Assembly: GCF_000817785.2 (NCBI RefSeq)
Contig: NZ_JTCM02000001.1
Coordinates: 169,010 to 233,009, forward strand
DNA length: 64,000 bases
Source of the DNA: Hassallia byssoidea VB512170
GTDB lineage: Bacteria; Cyanobacteriota; Cyanobacteriia; Cyanobacteriales; Nostocaceae
Direction of reading: 5' to 3'
Shown: positions 1 through 8,561 of the stretch, one piece after another
Layout: each line of letters starts with the position of its first letter
How positions within the stretch are numbered: position 1 is the stretch's first letter
Position numbers and translations under genes: made by a program
Notes under the pieces: generated by a model
What the model was told of the DNA's origin: nothing
Seen by the model: the letters and a program-made list of their open reading frames with translations, nothing else
Databases searched by the model: none

Positions 1-126
1 CCGCCAGAATGGGCGATGATTGGTGCGATCGCCCTCGTTTTTGCCTGGGGCTTTTCTAAGCGCACTACCCCAGAATTATCAGAAGAACCGGAAAAGAGCG
101 AAGTAGTGGAAGGGAGTAGGGAGTAG
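1..126 (+). CDS. C-terminal end of a membrane protein (partial)
   Basis: The window opens inside a reading frame of 41 codons that ends at the TAG at 124-126. It shows one hydrophobic stretch (AMIGAIALVFAWGFSK) followed by a short acidic, lysine-containing tail, as expected for the last transmembrane helix and cytoplasmic tail of a membrane protein. The last five codons (GSRE and stop) fall in the start of a heptamer repeat array, so the repeat supplies the stop codon. The family cannot be told from this fragment. The gene is convergent with ndk. Confidence 0.55.
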   Translation, partial: PPEWAMIGAIALVFAWGFSKRTTPELSEEPEKSEVVEGSRE

Positions 127-353
127 AAAGTGGGGAGTGGGGAGGAGCCAGTGCGTTGGACGGGTTCCCCGGCTTGAAGCACCTGGCGTTGGGGAGTAGG
201 GAGAGGGGGGGATGGGGAGAGGGGGGGATGGGGAGAAAGAATTATTCTCCTTGTCTCCTTGTCTCCTTGTCTCCTTGTCCCCTTGTCCTGCCCCATTCCC
301 CATTCCCCATTCCCAATTCCCCATTCCCCATTCCCCATTCCCCATTCCCTAAA
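116..353. repeat. composite heptamer/octamer array between convergent genes
   Basis: The stretch between the partial gene and ndk is almost entirely tandem repeats. The left half is G-rich (GGGAGTA, GGGGAGT and GGGGATGG variants). The right half is C-rich (period-8 CTCCTTGT units, then period-7 CCCCATT units) and stops two bases before the ndk stop codon. Because left and right halves are roughly complementary, RNA from either strand could fold into a long hairpin. It is STRR-type, as known from heterocystous cyanobacteria. Termination activity is inference. Confidence 0.8.
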
Positions 354-803
354 TTACTCGTGCAACCAACGCATAATATCGGGTTGCCAATCGACTAATT
401 CATCTTCCTTAAACCACAGGGAAACTTCCTTTTGGGCGGTTTCCGGAGCATCGGAACCGTGTATGATGTTGCGACCAATATTTACGCCGAAATCGCCCCG
501 AATTGTCCCTGGTTCCGCATTCAGAGGGTTTGTAGCGCCAATTATCTTTCTGGCAGAGGCGATTACGCCATCACCTTCCCAAACCATCGCTACCACCGGT
601 CCAGAGGTGATAAACTCCACCAACCCAGCAAAAAAGGGTCTTTCGCGGTGAACATCGTAGTGCGCTTCAGCCAATTCCCGACTGGGTTTGAGAAACTTCA
701 AGCCAACCAGAGTAAAGCCTTTCGTTTCAAAGCGACGGATAATCTCACCCACCAGTCCGCGCTGCACCCCATCAGGCTTAATTGCTAAAAATGTGCGTTC
801 CAT
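354..803 (-). CDS. ndk: nucleoside diphosphate kinase
   Basis: Ndk transfers the gamma-phosphate of ATP to nucleoside diphosphates through a phosphohistidine, balancing cytosolic NTP pools. The 149-residue protein has the usual family length, starts [12 protein letters not shown], and carries the active-site motif [12 protein letters not shown] with the catalytic His at residue 115. I chose the ATG at 803 because the family begins there and a GAGGAG ribosome-binding site lies just upstream; the frame stays open another 18 codons but that extension is not family sequence. It diverges from speA and is convergent with the partial gene to its left. Confidence 0.97.
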   Translation of the reverse strand: MERTFLAIKPDGVQRGLVGEIIRRFETKGFTLVGLKFLKPSRELAEAHYDVHRERPFFAGLVEFITSGPVVAMVWEGDGVIASARKIIGATNPLNAEPGTIRGDFGVNIGRNIIHGSDAPETAQKEVSLWFKEDELVDWQPDIMRWLHE

Positions 804-844
804 TGTCATCTCCTCAAACTTAACGAATTTGTTAGTAGTCCATA

Positions 845-948
845 ATCTAAAGTCCAAAGTCTAAAGTCAAGAGTCCAAAGATTGACCATTGACCATTGAC
901 TGTTGACTGTTGACTCTTGACCAATGACCAATGACCAATCAGAGTTTA
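845..948. repeat. heptamer array between ndk and speA
   Basis: Tandem heptamers of the AAAGTCN and TTGACNN types fill the divergent ndk-speA region. The left part runs AGTCCAA / AGTCTAA and the right part TTGACCA / TTGACTG, so the halves are partly complementary. The 16 bases at 872-887 are identical to the junction of the far larger array at 55.7 kb. No promoter could be separated from the repeat. Confidence 0.75.
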
Positions 949-1037
949 TCTTAGAAATCATCTCTGGGTGCATATGCGTTGCTTTGTTAATGCGTTAAAT
1001 TGATTACTTGTGGGTGACACACAGAGGTCAGGAAGAA

Positions 1038-3056
1038 ATGCGTGTTGAGTTAACTGGTGCATCGGAAGAGGTGGTGCAACCTCCGGCTAATGGACATAAA
1101 GCTGAAGTGAAGAATCAAAAGCAAAAAAAGCTGCTACCACCAAGTACCACTAGCGAGGCGCCTCGCGGAAACTGGAAAATTGAGGATAGTGAAGCCCTTT
1201 ACCGCATCGAAGGTTGGGGACAGCCTTATTTTTCGATTAGCGCGGCTGGTCATATCACGGTTTCTCCCAAAGGCGATCGCGGAGGTTCTCTAGATTTATT
1301 TGAATTAGTCAATGCCCTAAAGCAGCGTAATTTAGGCTTACCTTTGTTAATTCGATTTTCCGATATTTTGTCAGACCGGATTGAGCGATTAAATGCATGT
1401 TTCGCTAAAGCGATCGCCCGTTACAACTACCCTGGCATTTATCGTGGCGTGTTTCCCGTCAAGTGCAACCAGCAGCGGCACTTAATTGAAGATTTGGTAA
1501 AATTTGGCAAACCGCATCAATTTGGCTTAGAAGCAGGTTCTAAGCCAGAGTTAATGATTGCTTTAGCTATGCTGGATACACCGGGAGCATTGTTAACTTG
1601 CAATGGCTACAAAGACCGGGAATACATCGAAACCGCGATGTTGGCTCAAAGACTAGGGCAGACCCCGATAATCGTCTTAGAACAGATTGAAGAGGTCGAT
1701 TTGGTAATTGATGCCAATCGCCAGTTAGGAATTAAACCAATTTTGGGAGTTCGTGCTAAACTCAGTACCCAAGGCATGGGACGCTGGGGAACATCTAGCG
1801 GCGATCGCGCTAAATTTGGTTTGACAATGCCGGAAATTATCGATGCAGTTGACAAGTTACGCCAAGCTGATTTGCTCGATTCTTTGCAGTTGTTGCACTT
1901 CCACATCGGTTCGCAAATCTCCGCCATTAATGTAATTAAAGATGCCATTCAAGAAGCCAGCCGCATCTACGTAGAATTGGCGATGCTGGGAGCTGACATG
2001 AAATATCTTGATGTCGGCGGTGGCTTGGGTGTAGATTACGACGGCTCGCAAACCAACTTCTATGCCTCGAAAAATTACAACATGCAAAACTATGCCAACG
2101 ATATCGTGGCAGAGTTAAAAGATACCTGTGCCGAACGGGAAATAGCCGTACCAACACTGATTAGCGAAAGTGGACGAGCGATCGCCTCCCATCAATCGGT
2201 GCTAATTTTTGACGTTCTCAGTACCAGCGAGATTCCCCTCGACCCACCAGAACCCCCAGAAGAAGGAGAATCCCCGGTTATTAATTACCTTTGGGAAACC
2301 TACCAAGGCATCAACAAAGAGAATTTTCAAGAGTTCTACCACGATGCCGCTCAATTCAAAGAAGAAGCCATCAGCCGCTTTAACTTGGGAATTTTGCGCT
2401 TGAGAGAACGAGCCAAAGCAGAGCGGCTCTACTGGGCTTGTTGTCATAAAATTCTTGACATTACCCGTCAGCAGGAATACGTACCCGACGAGCTGGAAGA
2501 CCTAGAGAAAATCATGGCTTCCATCTACTACATCAATCTTTCAGTGTTTCAATCAGCACCAGATTGTTGGGCGATCGACCAACTATTCCCGATCATGCCG
2601 ATACACCGCTTGGGAGAAGAACCGACGCGGCGAGGGATTTTGGCGGATCTTACCTGCGACAGTGACGGCAAAATAGACCGCTTTATTGACCTGCGCGATG
2701 TCAAGTCAGTTTTAGAACTGCACAACTTCAAACCAGGAGAACCTTACTATTTAGGGATGTTCCTGAATGGAGCTTACCAGGAAATCATGGGCAATTTGCA
2801 TAACTTATTTGGCGACACCAACGCTGTTCATATCCAACTAACCCCCAAAGGTTATCAGATTGAACACGTCGTCAAAGGTGACACCATGAGCGAAGTAGTC
2901 AGCTACGTGCAGTACGACTCCGAGGATCTGGTAGAAAAAATCCGCCAGCGTTGCGAACACGCTTTAGAAGAAAATCGCATCACCCTAGCGGAATCTCAGC
3001 GACTGCTACAAACTTACGAACAGAGTTTGCGGCGGTACACATATCTTAATGGTTAG
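1038..3056 (+). CDS. speA: biosynthetic arginine decarboxylase
   Basis: SpeA is a PLP enzyme that converts arginine to agmatine and CO2, the first step of polyamine synthesis and a route of arginine catabolism in cyanobacteria. The protein has about 672 residues, near the family norm. It carries the PLP-lysine motif FPVKCNQQ (Lys about residue 142), then the barrel with the QGMGRWG and HFHIGSQI motifs and the GGGLGVDY phosphate-binding loop, and the C-terminal beta domain. An in-frame TTG lies at 1008, but the ATG at 1038 has AGGAAG just upstream and fits the family, so I use it. The gene ends in a heptamer array shared with the convergent gene. Confidence 0.95.
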   Translation: MRVELTGASEEVVQPPANGHKAEVKNQKQKKLLPPSTTSEAPRGNWKIEDSEALYRIEGWGQPYFSISAAGHITVSPKGDRGGSLDLFELVNALKQRNLGLPLLIRFSDILSDRIERLNACFAKAIARYNYPGIYRGVFPVKCNQQRHLIEDLVKFGKPHQFGLEAGSKPELMIALAMLDTPGALLTCNGYKDREYIETAMLAQRLGQTPIIVLEQIEEVDLVIDANRQLGIKPILGVRAKLSTQGMGRWGTSSGDRAKFGLTMPEIIDAVDKLRQADLLDSLQLLHFHIGSQISAINVIKDAIQEASRIYVELAMLGADMKYLDVGGGLGVDYDGSQTNFYASKNYNMQNYANDIVAELKDTCAEREIAVPTLISESGRAIASHQSVLIFDVLSTSEIPLDPPEPPEEGESPVINYLWETYQGINKENFQEFYHDAAQFKEEAISRFNLGILRLRERAKAERLYWACCHKILDITRQQEYVPDELEDLEKIMASIYYINLSVFQSAPDCWAIDQLFPIMPIHRLGEEPTRRGILADLTCDSDGKIDRFIDLRDVKSVLELHNFKPGEPYYLGMFLNGAYQEIMGNLHNLFGDTNAVHIQLTPKGYQIEHVVKGDTMSEVVSYVQYDSEDLVEKIRQRCEHALEENRITLAESQRLLQTYEQSLRRYTYLNG

Positions 3057-3240
3057 GGAATGGGTAATAGGTAATTGGTAATTGGTAATTGGTAATTGGT
3101 AATTGGTAATTGGTAATTGGGAATAATTCTTCCCCTTTCCCCGGAAGAAAATCCCCATTCCCCATTCCCCATTTTCCATTACCCATTACCCATTACCCAT
3201 TACCCATTCCCCATTCCCCATTCCCCATTCCCCATTCCCT
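3054..3240. repeat. composite heptamer array between convergent genes
   Basis: The stretch from the speA stop to the stop of the convergent pyrophosphorylase gene is a composite array. Its left part is about eight units of GGTAATT/GGGTAAT and its right part is units of CCCATTA and CCCCATT. The halves are complementary (GGTAAT with ATTACC, AATGGG with CCCATT). The last repeat runs directly into the stop codon of the minus-strand gene. Confidence 0.85.
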
Positions 3241-4408
3241 AACTGCCGTTTGTCCCCAACAACTCAGCGATCGCTTGCCGTTCAGCTGGGGTATGAGATG
3301 GTAGTGCTTGACGAGCATCGGTAATTAACCAGTCTAAAGCCGCAGCTTTGACATCTATCGACGCGCCAGTTTTATCAACGCAGTAACGCCCATACACCAG
3401 CTTATCAACCAAGCTTACCCCAGGACCCAGGCGCGAGTATTCAAAAATCACGCTGTTGTCTACGGTTGCCCCACTACATACCCAGCAATTCGGACCAATC
3501 ATCGTCGGTCCGACAATTTTTGCGCCGTCTTCTATCCTGGTCATGCCACCGATGTAAACAGGACCTGTGATATCCACTTTGTCCCAATTTACGGCAACAT
3601 TTAAGCCAGTGTAGATTCCTGGAGCAACTTCGTGACCGGGAATTTGCACGTTTTTAATTTCGCGTAGCAGCACACCGCGAATCGCTCGCCAATAGTCTGG
3701 TACTTTACCAATATCTACCCATTCAAAGTCCATCGGAATGGCGTAGAAGGGGGCAGCTATTTCTACCAATTTGGGAAACAATTCGCCACCGATGTCGTAC
3801 TCTACGCCGGAGGGGATATAATTAAATACCTCTGGCTCAAAGATGTAAATACCCGTATTGATATTGGTACTCTTAGCTTCTTCTACTGACGGTTTTTCTT
3901 GGAATGCTTTGACGCGACCATCTTCATCGGTGACGACCACACCGTAACTAGAAACTTCTTCGAGTGGGACAGATTTGGTAATAATGGTAGCGATCGACCC
4001 TTTGGATTTATGCCACTTAACCGCAGCTGATAAATCTAGGTCAATCAAAGCGTCGCCGCACAACACTACAAAGGTATCGTCAAAAAACGGCGAGAAGTCT
4101 TGGATACGCCGCATTCCGCCAGCCGAACCAATAGCTTCCCCTACCAGTTTACCTTCGTCATCAATTCGCCCTTCAAAGGAATATGCAATCTGCACGCCAA
4201 ACCGCTGACCATCACGGAAATAGTTTTCAATTTCTTCAGCCAAATGGCTAACGTTAACCATAATTTGGTCAAAGCCATGCTGACGTAACAGTTCTAGTAA
4301 AAATTCCATCACTGGCTTTTGCAGGATGGGAATCATCGGTTTGGGAGTTGTGTAGGTAATCGGACGCACGCGAGTACCTTTACCCGCAGCGAGAATCATC
4401 GCCTTCAT
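3239..4408 (-). CDS. sugar-phosphate nucleotidyltransferase (NDP-sugar pyrophosphorylase)
   Basis: This 389-residue protein is a nucleotidyltransferase with the N-terminal signature LAAGKGTRVRPIT and TPKPMIPI (residues about 6-28), an acidic metal-binding motif (LCGDALIDLD, about 116-125), the FEWVDIG sugar-binding segment and a C-terminal left-handed beta-helix with hexapeptide-like repeats. Such enzymes condense a sugar-1-phosphate with an NTP to give a nucleotide sugar plus pyrophosphate; the closest classes are mannose-1-phosphate guanylyltransferases and glucose-1-phosphate nucleotidyltransferases. The exact sugar cannot be read from sequence. It may provide a precursor for the polysaccharide locus nearby (inference). 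The TAG stop is formed at the edge of the heptamer array. Confidence 0.85.
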   Translation of the reverse strand: MKAMILAAGKGTRVRPITYTTPKPMIPILQKPVMEFLLELLRQHGFDQIMVNVSHLAEEIENYFRDGQRFGVQIAYSFEGRIDDEGKLVGEAIGSAGGMRRIQDFSPFFDDTFVVLCGDALIDLDLSAAVKWHKSKGSIATIITKSVPLEEVSSYGVVVTDEDGRVKAFQEKPSVEEAKSTNINTGIYIFEPEVFNYIPSGVEYDIGGELFPKLVEIAAPFYAIPMDFEWVDIGKVPDYWRAIRGVLLREIKNVQIPGHEVAPGIYTGLNVAVNWDKVDITGPVYIGGMTRIEDGAKIVGPTMIGPNCWVCSGATVDNSVIFEYSRLGPGVSLVDKLVYGRYCVDKTGASIDVKAAALDWLITDARQALPSHTPAERQAIAELLGTNGS

Positions 4409-4899
4409 AAAAGTTTATTCCTCAACCACAAGCCAGTTTACTTTGATCGAATGATACTTAATCATCAGTTTAATTTTGCTCTAAGTCATCCTTAAAAGCA
4501 CTCGATACACGAATGTTCGCTTTAGGTGTAAGCATAGGCTCTCGCAAGATGACAAGCGATCGGTTATCTTTTCAATTTACTCGGATTTTGGGGTTTGCAT
4601 TTATCAAAATCTGTAAATCATCTATGTTCCTCCCCTTACACTTGCACCAACTAGTCCTGAAAGAACTGCGTACACCTGTAATTATGAAAATCCCTTCTTC
4701 CCAATCATAGGCAGGTGCAGATAGCGCATCACGCGCCAGCTTTTCGCTCTTAAGCTTAAAAGCGAAAACGGTAGAAGTGGAAAATACGCAACGCACTGCC
4801 TCCCCTTTCCCCTTTTTCCTTTCCCCTTTCCCCTTTCCCCTTTTTCCTTTCCCCTTCCCCCTTCCCCCTTTCCCCTCTTTCTGCGTCAGGTACATTCGA
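4409..4899. other. intergenic region with heptamer array
   Basis: This 491-base gap lies upstream of the pyrophosphorylase gene and downstream of scpA. No convincing gene was found: the frames that stay open run through low-complexity repeat. It holds a short inverted repeat around 4740-4770 (CTTTTCGCTCTTAAGC / GCTTAAAAGCGAAAA) and a C-rich array at 4800-4876 built from CCCCTTT/CCCTTTC heptamers. Confidence 0.6.
4800..4876. repeat. CCCCTTT-type heptamer array
   Basis: About eleven units of CCCCTTT, CCCTTTC and CCCTTTT variants run in tandem just downstream of the scpA stop codon. Unlike the arrays at convergent gene ends it has only the C-rich half. Confidence 0.75.
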
Positions 4900-5703
4900 T
4901 CAGGTATTGGGAGAATTTGAGAGTAAGCGAATTTTAATTTCCTGGTAGAATTCTTCTTGACATAGCTCTACCTTAGATTGAGCCGACAGCAATAGTAATG
5001 CCCAGAAAACGCTGACTAGATGACTGTGTTTTGATTTATGTGCCGAACTGTTGTGATATGGTTTCTTTGTCTGAGTCCACAATTCTACTAACTGTTCCAA
5101 ATTCAACCAATTTTCTGACAAGCACAATTTTGTGGCTGACAGATGCAATACTTCCTCCAGTTCTTGTGCCACTTCCGTCAGATTTTCCTGGTGAGCTAAC
5201 TCTAGTGCTGCCCGCATACTTTGGATGCTGGGCTGACGCCGGGGACGGATAGGTTTGCTGACTTTCTGTACAAGTTTGAGTTGATTCTCCATGATCTGCA
5301 ATTGCTCGATCAACTCTTGCAGAGTCACGCGGCGTTTTGGCGGTGGCATCGCTGCCGGACGACGGCGCAATGCCCGTTCTAATGGCAACCGATGAAGAGA
5401 ATATACTAACCCCGGATCGTTGTCTTTTTGTACATCATCTAGTACAACGTCTGGTTCATCTGCTGCTGCTTGCATTTGGATCAAGGTGTTTGCCTTGAAC
5501 AACACCAGCATCGATGCTGACAAAAAAGCCTGCCCGGATTGCGATAAATCAGCTTCATAGCCTATGCGTGTTGTCTCCGGTGCCATTAATTCTAAGTAAC
5601 GGTCAATTACCTCAATTACCTGCACATCCCAAGGGTCAATTTCCCCTTGTTCGGCTTGGTGAATCAGGTGTGCAATTGTTTCCAATAGCTCGCGTAGATC
5701 CAT
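4900..5703 (-). CDS. scpA: segregation and condensation protein A (kleisin)
   Basis: ScpA is the kleisin subunit that bridges SMC heads and recruits ScpB, acting in chromosome compaction and segregation. The 267-residue protein shows the typical N-terminal helical segment (LRELLETIAHLIHQAEQGEI, then DPWDVQVIEVIDRYLE) that contacts SMC, a basic middle part (RRRPAAMPPPKRR) and a C-terminal winged-helix-like part. TTG codons at 5709 and 5706 precede the ATG at 5703; I use the ATG, which has AGGA seven bases upstream. No smc or scpB gene is in the window. It probably shares transcription with the LapA-like gene upstream (gap about 50 bases). Confidence 0.88.
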   Translation of the reverse strand: MDLRELLETIAHLIHQAEQGEIDPWDVQVIEVIDRYLELMAPETTRIGYEADLSQSGQAFLSASMLVLFKANTLIQMQAAADEPDVVLDDVQKDNDPGLVYSLHRLPLERALRRRPAAMPPPKRRVTLQELIEQLQIMENQLKLVQKVSKPIRPRRQPSIQSMRAALELAHQENLTEVAQELEEVLHLSATKLCLSENWLNLEQLVELWTQTKKPYHNSSAHKSKHSHLVSVFWALLLLSAQSKVELCQEEFYQEIKIRLLSNSPNT

Positions 5704-5755
5704 CAACAAGTCCTAAGTAAGTCGGTGTTTTAGTGGATAAATAGTCCCTGTAGAC

Positions 5756-6136
5756 TTATTGGACGTTGCTAGAGCGCGTGTTCGGCACATTCGTCTCTGT
5801 TTCTTTTGTTGAGGAATCAGACGAAGGAGGTAGCGCAAGTTGTAAAGATTGAACTTCGGCTTGGTACTGTTCAATTTTCGACTCTAGTTCTTGAATTCGG
5901 ACATTTTGTTTGCGTTGTGGACTAGACAATAGTTGTCGCTGCAATTGTGTCCACATACTAAATAGCCACGCAAAAACTGCGCCTAAGCCAGTCGCTAGTA
6001 GCAACTCAACTGCTATCGGTGCTTGTACCTGTACTCCAGGAACAATATAAATTGTTGCTAGTTTGGTGTTCTCTATAGTAAATAAAGCCAAAGCTAAACA
6101 AAAGATAAAAATTATTAAAAAGTTTACTTGTTTCAT
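5756..6136 (-). CDS. LapA-like (DUF1049) membrane protein
   Basis: A 126-residue protein with two membrane segments (about residues 5-23 and 38-63) separated by a short beta-prone loop with the ENT...IYIVPG pattern typical of the LapA/DUF1049 family. A coiled coil (about 75-101, ESKIEQYQAEVQSLQLAL) and a Ser/Thr-rich tail follow. E. coli LapA works with LapB in controlling lipopolysaccharide synthesis; the role of the cyanobacterial relatives is not established. It lies upstream of and in line with scpA. Confidence 0.7.
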   Translation of the reverse strand: MKQVNFLIIFIFCLALALFTIENTKLATIYIVPGVQVQAPIAVELLLATGLGAVFAWLFSMWTQLQRQLLSSPQRKQNVRIQELESKIEQYQAEVQSLQLALPPSSDSSTKETETNVPNTRSSNVQ

Positions 6137-7413
6137 TTTTGACTGATTTCTACGTAATTAATGAGCTGCTAATACTGCCTTGACATTGGCAATCAATATT
6201 ATTCTGAATTGTCAGTGGCGATTGTGCAACTTTTGATTGGTGGCATTTTTAATAATTGCTTTCGTTGCACGTCTACAATTTTCTGGGGATACAAATAAAT
6301 CAGTATAACATGCTATTTTTATACTATTATTTGGAGAAAATGCAGTAACTTAAATAACCTAATTTACTAGTTATAGGTGTTTTTAGCAAGGTAGATAATA
6401 AAATACCCACTATACTTAGTTTTATGCGTGAGAGCGCCTCAAGAGAGGAAATTTTACCTTAGGGTAGGTAAAATTGTAGATAAAGTATAAAATATAACTT
6501 TTATACGCAGATTGCTTCAAGCGATCGCGCAAGTGCCAGAAAAAATTCTACCAAAAGATAGTAGTTTAGGGAGCGAAAGCAATGATACCTTTAATATGGG
6601 CAATATTAGCATTTTTTCAGATTTCGGCTAAATGTTAATAATTTTACAAAGAATATTTCAGCGATAAAAACATTTTCATCGGTAGGGGGCTGGGAACCTC
6701 CTTCGTTTATTGCTACTTACTCGGTATTGTTTGCTTGCAATCCTACTCTCAAGTAGACCACATCAGGAAAGAGTAAAACAGGAGTAAACGTAATTAAGCG
6801 CGTCTTCTCTTGAGAATTCTTCTTTTTTCTAATGCTCCTGGTATCGGCTTTGTAAAAGAGCGAAAATCAAATCAGATGAATATATAAAGTTTTTGTGTAT
6901 TTTCTGGTTGATTGAGCGTTATAGATTGTATTGGTGCTTTGTTAATTAAGCTTATGTTTGATAGTCATTCATACAATCATGTTAGAATTACTTACCAATA
7001 TTAATAAAAGGCTTATTGGGTAGATCTACGATAGTGGATTCATATGAACTTAATAATTCTCTGAGAAACAGACGGGCTATTTAAAGAGTAAATAAAGAAT
7101 CTATCTAAACATTGGTCATTTTTACAGTATCTTATATTCTAGATATTGAATCCTCCTCCAAAAAGCTAGAACAAAAAAGTGGAGTTATTTTTTTAGATTT
7201 ATCTAAGAACTAGCATTGTTACTTTTTTGTACATTTTTTAGAAAAAGTTTTGAAAGATGTGCATTTGCCTATAAAGCAAGTTATAGTTTCATGTTTTCCA
7301 CCTAATTAACATCACCTTTTTGGAGCATAAAGCAAGATTTGGCAAGAGTATTTGGCATTGATAGTCCTATGATGTCAGGTCGGCAATCTACCACTGTATA
7401 AGCTCAAAAACAT
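6137..7413. other. long non-coding region upstream of hepC
   Basis: About 1.28 kb of AT-rich sequence without a credible gene on either strand separates the LapA-like gene from hepC. It is bounded by divergent starts, so it must hold promoters for both. I see one HIP1-like site (about 6520), several A/T tracts and short imperfect repeats, but no clear NtcA site (GTA-N8-TAC) and no heptamer array. Long regulatory 5' regions are known for hep genes in Anabaena, so developmental control elements are a reasonable expectation, not an observation. Confidence 0.5.
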
Positions 7414-8262
7414 ATGACAATTTCGATAATTCCGCCTTTAGAGAATTACTATACTGTGACCAAGCAAGACCAGGATCGTAGTTCATACTGCACACTCCAG
7501 TGGCGAAGGGGTCAATTGTTGGTGAAAGCTCCTGGACAAGTTTTGCAGCCATATCTGCCTTCACTGGATAAAGAGCAATCCTTGGTAAAGTGCTTAGAAC
7601 ATTCGCCAGTAAGTTTGGTTCGCATAGATCCAAAGCTGGGTGAGTACTGGCTAAAAGTTTGGGCAAGTGCGTGTGAACAAGCGTCGAAGCCAATATTTTT
7701 ACGCATACCCTCTGCCGAACAGCTGTCCAAACAAGGTAGTCCGTGGAGATCGTTGCAACGGCTATTTGACTGGATTGTTGCCTTAGTATTTTTGCTTGCA
7801 GTCAGTCCCGTAATGCTGATATTAGTTTTGCTGATGCGTGTTTACTCCCCAGGAGCATTTTTTGAGCGTGAGTGGCGCGTAGGAAAACGCGGTAAACTGT
7901 TTCGGGCGATCAAGTTTCGCACAACTGCGGTAAACAAAAAAACCCTAGAAGATAAAGCGATGTCTGACTCAAGTCCGCTTTGCGTTTACGCTTGCGCCAA
8001 CAATTTCTCTCTCACAGAAGATGAGCAAAACGTCACACGCCTAGGGCATTGGATGCGTAAATACAATATAGATAATCTACCACAGTTATTTAATGTTCTC
8101 CAGGGCGAAATGAGTTTAGTCGGACCGCGTTGCTGGACTTTGGAAGAAGCTGTGCGGTTAAGTTCGGAAAAACAACGAGAACTCAATAAACTGCCAGGAA
8201 TTACAGGTTCTTGGGAGGTAGAGACATCAAACAAGTTGCATTTGGATAGTCAAACATCGTGA
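7414..8262 (+). CDS. hepC: HepC-like initiating sugar transferase
   Basis: This 282-residue protein has a poorly conserved N-terminal part (about 1-105), a hydrophobic anchor (about 117-138, DWIVALVFLLAVSPVMLIL) and a bacterial sugar transferase domain with FEREWRVGKRGKLFRAIKFR and NLPQLFNVLQGEMSLVGPR. Such enzymes move a sugar phosphate onto undecaprenyl phosphate and start a repeat unit. Anabaena HepC has the same architecture and also lies directly upstream of hepA. The usual DELPQL is here DNLPQL. The gene opens the + strand arm; no strong ribosome-binding site is seen before the ATG. Confidence 0.82.
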   Translation: MTISIIPPLENYYTVTKQDQDRSSYCTLQWRRGQLLVKAPGQVLQPYLPSLDKEQSLVKCLEHSPVSLVRIDPKLGEYWLKVWASACEQASKPIFLRIPSAEQLSKQGSPWRSLQRLFDWIVALVFLLAVSPVMLILVLLMRVYSPGAFFEREWRVGKRGKLFRAIKFRTTAVNKKTLEDKAMSDSSPLCVYACANNFSLTEDEQNVTRLGHWMRKYNIDNLPQLFNVLQGEMSLVGPRCWTLEEAVRLSSEKQRELNKLPGITGSWEVETSNKLHLDSQTS

Positions 8263-8561
8263 TTTACTTATGATGTAAGACGTTTACGTAGGATACTAGT
8301 TATTCAATGTGTAAAGTTTTCAATCCATGCGGGTCGGATCGTAAAGCAAATGTGTCAAAAATTAATTGATGGCAGTTATAGTGGTTGCTTCCACAAATTC
8401 ACACCCTGCAACTTTATTCTTGTCCTGACATATCCAAAGCTTTCTGTACCAATGTGCGGTAATTGATGACTTCATTTGCCGCGCTATTTCCTAAGCAAGT
8501 TTTTTGTATAGTACTGAGATCGCTTTGTCTACCTTGATAAAATATTGTATAAAAAATACTT
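8263..8561. other. hepC-hepA intergenic region
   Basis: The 299 bases between hepC and hepA contain no gene. In Anabaena hepA is controlled by a developmentally regulated promoter in its upstream region (established knowledge), so this stretch probably carries the hepA promoter. I could not identify individual elements. Confidence 0.45.

Noticed and set aside
116..353. N-terminal or C-terminal extension of genes through the repeats (frames on both strands)
   Set aside because: Composition is pure repeat; the ndk frame and its family length are complete without it.
4572..4895. 107-codon frame on the minus strand between scpA and the pyrophosphorylase gene
   Set aside because: Its N-terminal third is Lys/Gly repeat from the CCCCTTT array and the rest shows no family motif or start signal.
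6137..7413. NtcA binding sites in the hepC upstream region
   Set aside because: I searched by eye for GTA-N8-TAC and found only partial matches, so no site is claimed.
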